Positions 7,257 through 9,446 of a stretch of 9,446 nt of DNA are shown one piece after another (the first letter of the stretch is position 1; each line of letters begins with the position of its first letter). Below the pieces are notes generated by a model. It was not told the DNA's origin. It ran no database searches and was given only the letters and a program-made list of their open reading frames with translations. A program made the position numbers and the translations under genes. The DNA comes from an uncultured Flavobacterium sp. (GTDB lineage: Bacteria; Bacteroidota; Bacteroidia; Flavobacteriales; Flavobacteriaceae): the NCBI GenBank assembly GCA_946480635.1, contig CAMLKV010000063.1, positions 1-9,446 on the forward strand, read 5' to 3'.

Positions 7257-8777
7257 TTATTCGGCCATCAAGTAATCCTTTACTTTTTGAACAAAAGGAT
7301 ACATTACCATGTCATTTTTAAACTCAGGCACAATTTTTCTTACTTCATCATACATAGATTTTGTAGTCGAAGAAACCTGTCCTTTAAAACCTAATGCATC
7401 AATTGCCTGAACAACTGTAATTAATTCAATAGCTAAAACTTCAAATGCATTTTCAACTACTTTTCCTGTCATTACAGCTGCATTTGTACCCATACTCACA
7501 ATATCCTGATTATCATTATTATTGGGAATACTATGCACATACATAGGATTAGACAAAGTTTGACTTTCTGCTGTAGTAGAAACAGCTGTAAACTGAACTC
7601 CTTGCATACCAAAGTTAAAACCTAAAGTTCCTAAATTTACAAAAGGAGGTAAAATTTCGTTAATTTTAGAATTCAATAAATAATTTAACTGTCTTTCAGC
7701 AAGCATTGTAAGTTTAGCCACAACAATTTTCAATTTATCCATTTCTAACGAAATGTAATCTCCATGAAAATTTCCTCCATGGTAAACATGCTTGTTTTTT
7801 ACATCTATAATTGGGTTATCATTTGCAGAGTTAATTTCATTCTCAAGAACTTTTGCAACTCCATTTATAGTATCTAGAACAGGTCCTAAAATTTGAGGCA
7901 CACATCTTAACGAATAATATTCTTGCACTTTTTCTTTAAATACATCTTCAGTATTCTCTCCTGAATATAAATGATCTTCTCTTTTTCTCACCAAAGAACT
8001 ATCAGCCAAATGGCCTCTCATTCTTTTAGCAATTTCTTGTTGCCCAAAGTGGTGTTTAACACCATTTAATTCTTCAGATAAATGATCATCATAAGCTTGC
8101 ACCAATTCATTAATAGCACAAGATATTTTTATAGACCAGTCTAATACTTTTTTAGCATTGTAAATATTTACGATACCTATACCAGTCATCACTGAAGTTC
8201 CATTCATCAAAGCAAGACCTTCACGAATTTCTACGTTTATTGGTTGTAATCCTTCAATTTCAAAAACTTCTTTAGTTGCTCTTCTTTCACCTTTATAAAA
8301 AACTTCTCCTTCACCAATTAAAGTAAGAGCTAAATGAGCTAATTGCACCAAGTCTCCACTTGCACCCACTCCTCCATGTTCAAAAATTAACGGAGTGATA
8401 TCTCTATTGATAAACTCTTTCATCAACAATATAAGAGATGGATGAACGCCTGAATTACCTAACGAAAGCGTATTTAATCTTGCTAAAATTGCCGATTTAA
8501 CACACACTGGACTCAAAGGCCTTCCAGTTCCTGATGAGTGGCTACGTATTAAATTATATTGCAATTGCAAACGGTCTTCGTCTTTGATACGATATTGGGC
8601 CATTGGTCCAAAACCAGTATTTACTCCGTAAATTACTTTGTTTCCTGAAAATTCTTTCAGAAATTCGAAACTATCCGAAACTCTTTCCAGAACATTTTCA
8701 CTTACTTGTACAGGGTTATTTTTAAAGACAATGTCTTCAAATTCTTTTAGACTTAAATACTCGTTAATTGTACTCAT
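7257..8777 (-). CDS. tal: Aromatic amino acid ammonia-lyase, probably tyrosine ammonia-lyase making 4-coumarate
   Basis: This 506-residue MIO-dependent lyase would deaminate tyrosine to 4-coumarate, the aryl starter of flexirubin-type polyenes. Ala139-Ser140-Gly141 in GGVGASGDLVQLAHLAL forms the MIO cofactor. Tyr50 in VIYGVNTGFG is the catalytic tyrosine. NGTS (193-196), YYSLRCVPQ (287-295), NSANDNPII (316-324), GGNFHGD (334-340) and TTAESQ (401-406) complete the active site. The whole sequence strongly resembles what I recall of the biochemically proven Flavobacterium johnsoniae tyrosine ammonia-lyase, also 506 residues. Automatic annotation would probably say histidine ammonia-lyase, because residues 79-80 are Ser-His as in HutH rather than the His-Leu of Rhodobacter TAL. 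No histidine-degradation genes are nearby, while polyene genes follow directly. It is the first gene of the operon. The family is near certain; the tyrosine preference is inferred. Confidence 0.9.
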   Translation of the reverse strand: MSTINEYLSLKEFEDIVFKNNPVQVSENVLERVSDSFEFLKEFSGNKVIYGVNTGFGPMAQYRIKDEDRLQLQYNLIRSHSSGTGRPLSPVCVKSAILARLNTLSLGNSGVHPSLILLMKEFINRDITPLIFEHGGVGASGDLVQLAHLALTLIGEGEVFYKGERRATKEVFEIEGLQPINVEIREGLALMNGTSVMTGIGIVNIYNAKKVLDWSIKISCAINELVQAYDDHLSEELNGVKHHFGQQEIAKRMRGHLADSSLVRKREDHLYSGENTEDVFKEKVQEYYSLRCVPQILGPVLDTINGVAKVLENEINSANDNPIIDVKNKHVYHGGNFHGDYISLEMDKLKIVVAKLTMLAERQLNYLLNSKINEILPPFVNLGTLGFNFGMQGVQFTAVSTTAESQTLSNPMYVHSIPNNNDNQDIVSMGTNAAVMTGKVVENAFEVLAIELITVVQAIDALGFKGQVSSTTKSMYDEVRKIVPEFKNDMVMYPFVQKVKDYLMAE

Positions 8778-8794
8778 TAATTGCTCATTTTTTT

Positions 8795-8823
8795 AAAGCG
8801 AAATTATAATTAACATTCGCTTT
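8795..8823. promoter_or_regulatory. Perfect 8-bp inverted repeat at the expected transcription start (operator or leader hairpin)
   Basis: AAAGCGAA (8795-8802) and TTCGCTTT (8816-8823) are exact reverse complements separated by 13 AT-rich bases. The repeat lies between the lyase start codon and the candidate promoter, right where transcription should begin. It could be an operator for a dimeric regulator, or a hairpin in the 5' leader. It is the most GC-containing part of an otherwise AT-rich spacer, which makes chance less likely but not excluded. Confidence 0.45.
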
Positions 8824-8829
8824 CATTTT

Positions 8830-8860
8830 CAAAATATATGTAGTTAATTTGAACTCGCAA
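8830..8860 (-). promoter_or_regulatory. Candidate Bacteroidetes-type promoter for the pigment operon
   Basis: Read on the minus strand, TTG at 8860-8858 is followed after 19 bases by TATATTTTG at 8838-8830. This resembles the Flavobacterium promoter pattern TTG-N19-TAnnTTTG, with one extra base in the -7 element. Transcription would start near 8823, giving a leader of about 46 bases before the lyase ATG at 8777. An exact TAnnTTTG match (TACTTTTG, 8865-8858) overlaps the upstream element but has no TTG at the right distance. Assignment is by eye only. Confidence 0.45.
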
Positions 8861-8868
8861 AAGTAATA

Positions 8869-8882
8869 TTTTCTTAAGAAAA
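8869..8882. repeat. 14-bp perfect palindrome upstream of the divergent oxidoreductase
   Basis: TTTTCTTAAGAAAA is a perfect palindrome ending 13 bases before the ATG at 8896. It runs into an A9 tract (8879-8887) and another A6 tract. It could be a protein-binding site for the divergent gene, but simple AT-rich composition can produce such sequences. No convincing plus-strand promoter was recognised in the spacer; TTAATTTG at 8844-8851 is only an imperfect match. Confidence 0.3.
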
Positions 8883-8895
8883 AAAAAGAAAAAAG

Positions 8896-9446
8896 ATGAC
8901 AAAGGAGATTGTAGATGTTTTAGTAATTGGTGCAGGACCATCAGGTTGTGTATCTGCATCATATTTGCACAATAATAATATCAAAGTAAAAGTTGTCGAA
9001 AAAACTAAATTTCCACGATTAGTTGTTGGAGAAAGTTTGATTCCCAGAGTAATGGACCATTTTTATGAAGCTGGTTTGTTTCCAGCTCTTGACGCAATGA
9101 ATTTTGAAAAAAAATTAGGCGCACGTTTTATTCGCGGTGAAGAAATTTAAGTTTTCTGAAGGTTGGGATTGGACTTGGCAAGTACCAAGAGCTGATTTTG
9201 ACAATACTTTAGCACAAGAAGTAATTAGAAAAGGAATTGACTTAGAATTTGAAAGCGAAGTACTTGCTGTAGAATTCAATGGAAGCGATTCTATTACAAC
9301 TGTAAAAGATGCAGCTGGAAATTTAAAAGAAATTCATGCAAAATTTATTATCGATTCAAGTGGATATGGGCGTGTTTTACCAAGATTATTAGATCTTGAC
9401 ACTCCTTCAAAATTAGACCCTCACTCTTCAATTTTTACTCACGTAA
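8896..9446 (+). pseudogene. FAD-dependent oxidoreductase, flavin-dependent-halogenase type, frame-broken near 9148 and cut by the window edge
   Basis: The first frame (8896-9150, 84 residues) has the FAD-binding motif VLVIGAGPSG (residues 8-17), then FPRLVVGESLIPR (39-51) and KKLGARF (72-78), whose Lys73 aligns with the conserved lysine of tryptophan halogenases. It stops at TAA 9148-9150. From about 9143 the adjacent frame is open to the right edge and continues the same protein: FSEGWDWTWQVPRADFDN, including WTWQVP, which fits the halogenase WxWxxP motif, and later IIDSSGYGRVLPRLL. So one gene is split by a frameshift or small deletion; an assembly or sequencing error is equally possible. 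Divergent from the pigment operon, it could chlorinate or hydroxylate the aryl ring if intact. A related monooxygenase or reductase is the alternative. The start is the first ATG after the A-rich leader. Confidence 0.75.

Noticed and set aside
7257..8777. Histidine ammonia-lyase (hutH) of histidine degradation
   Set aside because: The Ser-His residues look HutH-like, but there are no hut neighbours, the gene heads a polyene pigment operon, and the whole sequence resembles F. johnsoniae tyrosine ammonia-lyase.
8879..8894. A9 and A6 tracts before the oxidoreductase start as a phase-variable switch
   Set aside because: Short tracts in an AT-rich genome; A-rich leaders upstream of starts are normal in Bacteroidetes and no variation can be judged from one sequence.
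9151..9446. Separate downstream gene beginning after the TAA at 9150
   Set aside because: The frame is already open before the stop and continues the same FAD-oxidoreductase family region without a start codon; best read as the second half of the broken gene.

Overview
The window is AT-rich (roughly one third G+C by eye). It has very tight gene spacing, no Shine-Dalgarno-like sites before the starts, and a TAnnTTTG-type promoter candidate. Together with the protein families this points to a Bacteroidetes, most likely a Flavobacterium or close relative.

Nearly the whole window (1-8777) is one minus-strand operon, read from right to left. It encodes part of the flexirubin / aryl-polyene-dialkylresorcinol pigment pathway. 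In transcription order: an MIO-type aromatic amino acid ammonia-lyase, best called tyrosine ammonia-lyase (8777-7257); an exported WG-repeat protein of unknown function (7231-6110); a FabG-type ketoreductase (6098-5367); a FabF-type ketosynthase (5349-4129); an acyl carrier protein (4118-3867); an LpxL/HtrB-type acyltransferase (3861-2977); flavodoxin-like DarA (2976-2077); KAS III-like DarB (2073-940); two hotdog-fold ApeP-like dehydratases (940-506 and 504-46); and the first 14 codons of another gene cut by the left edge (44-1). Intergenic gaps are 0-25 bp and one junction is TAATG, so one transcript with translational coupling is likely.

The genes fit together as follows (family knowledge plus inference). 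The lyase makes 4-coumarate, the aryl starter. Ketosynthase, ketoreductase, dehydratase and ACP extend it to a conjugated aryl polyene. DarB and DarA build and aromatise the dialkylresorcinol. An acyltransferase may join the two halves as an ester. The starter-activating ligase, chain-length-factor-type ketosynthase, exporter and outer-membrane parts expected in such clusters are not here and presumably lie outside.

A 118-bp intergenic region (8778-8895) separates the operon from a divergent plus-strand gene. It holds a candidate promoter for the operon, an 8-bp-arm inverted repeat at the expected transcription start, and a 14-bp perfect palindrome. The divergent gene (8896 to the right edge) is an FAD-dependent oxidoreductase of the flavin-dependent-halogenase type. 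It carries a frame break near 9148: the first 84 codons end in TAA, and the conserved WxWxxP region resumes at once in another frame. No tRNA, rRNA, insertion sequence or CRISPR array was seen.
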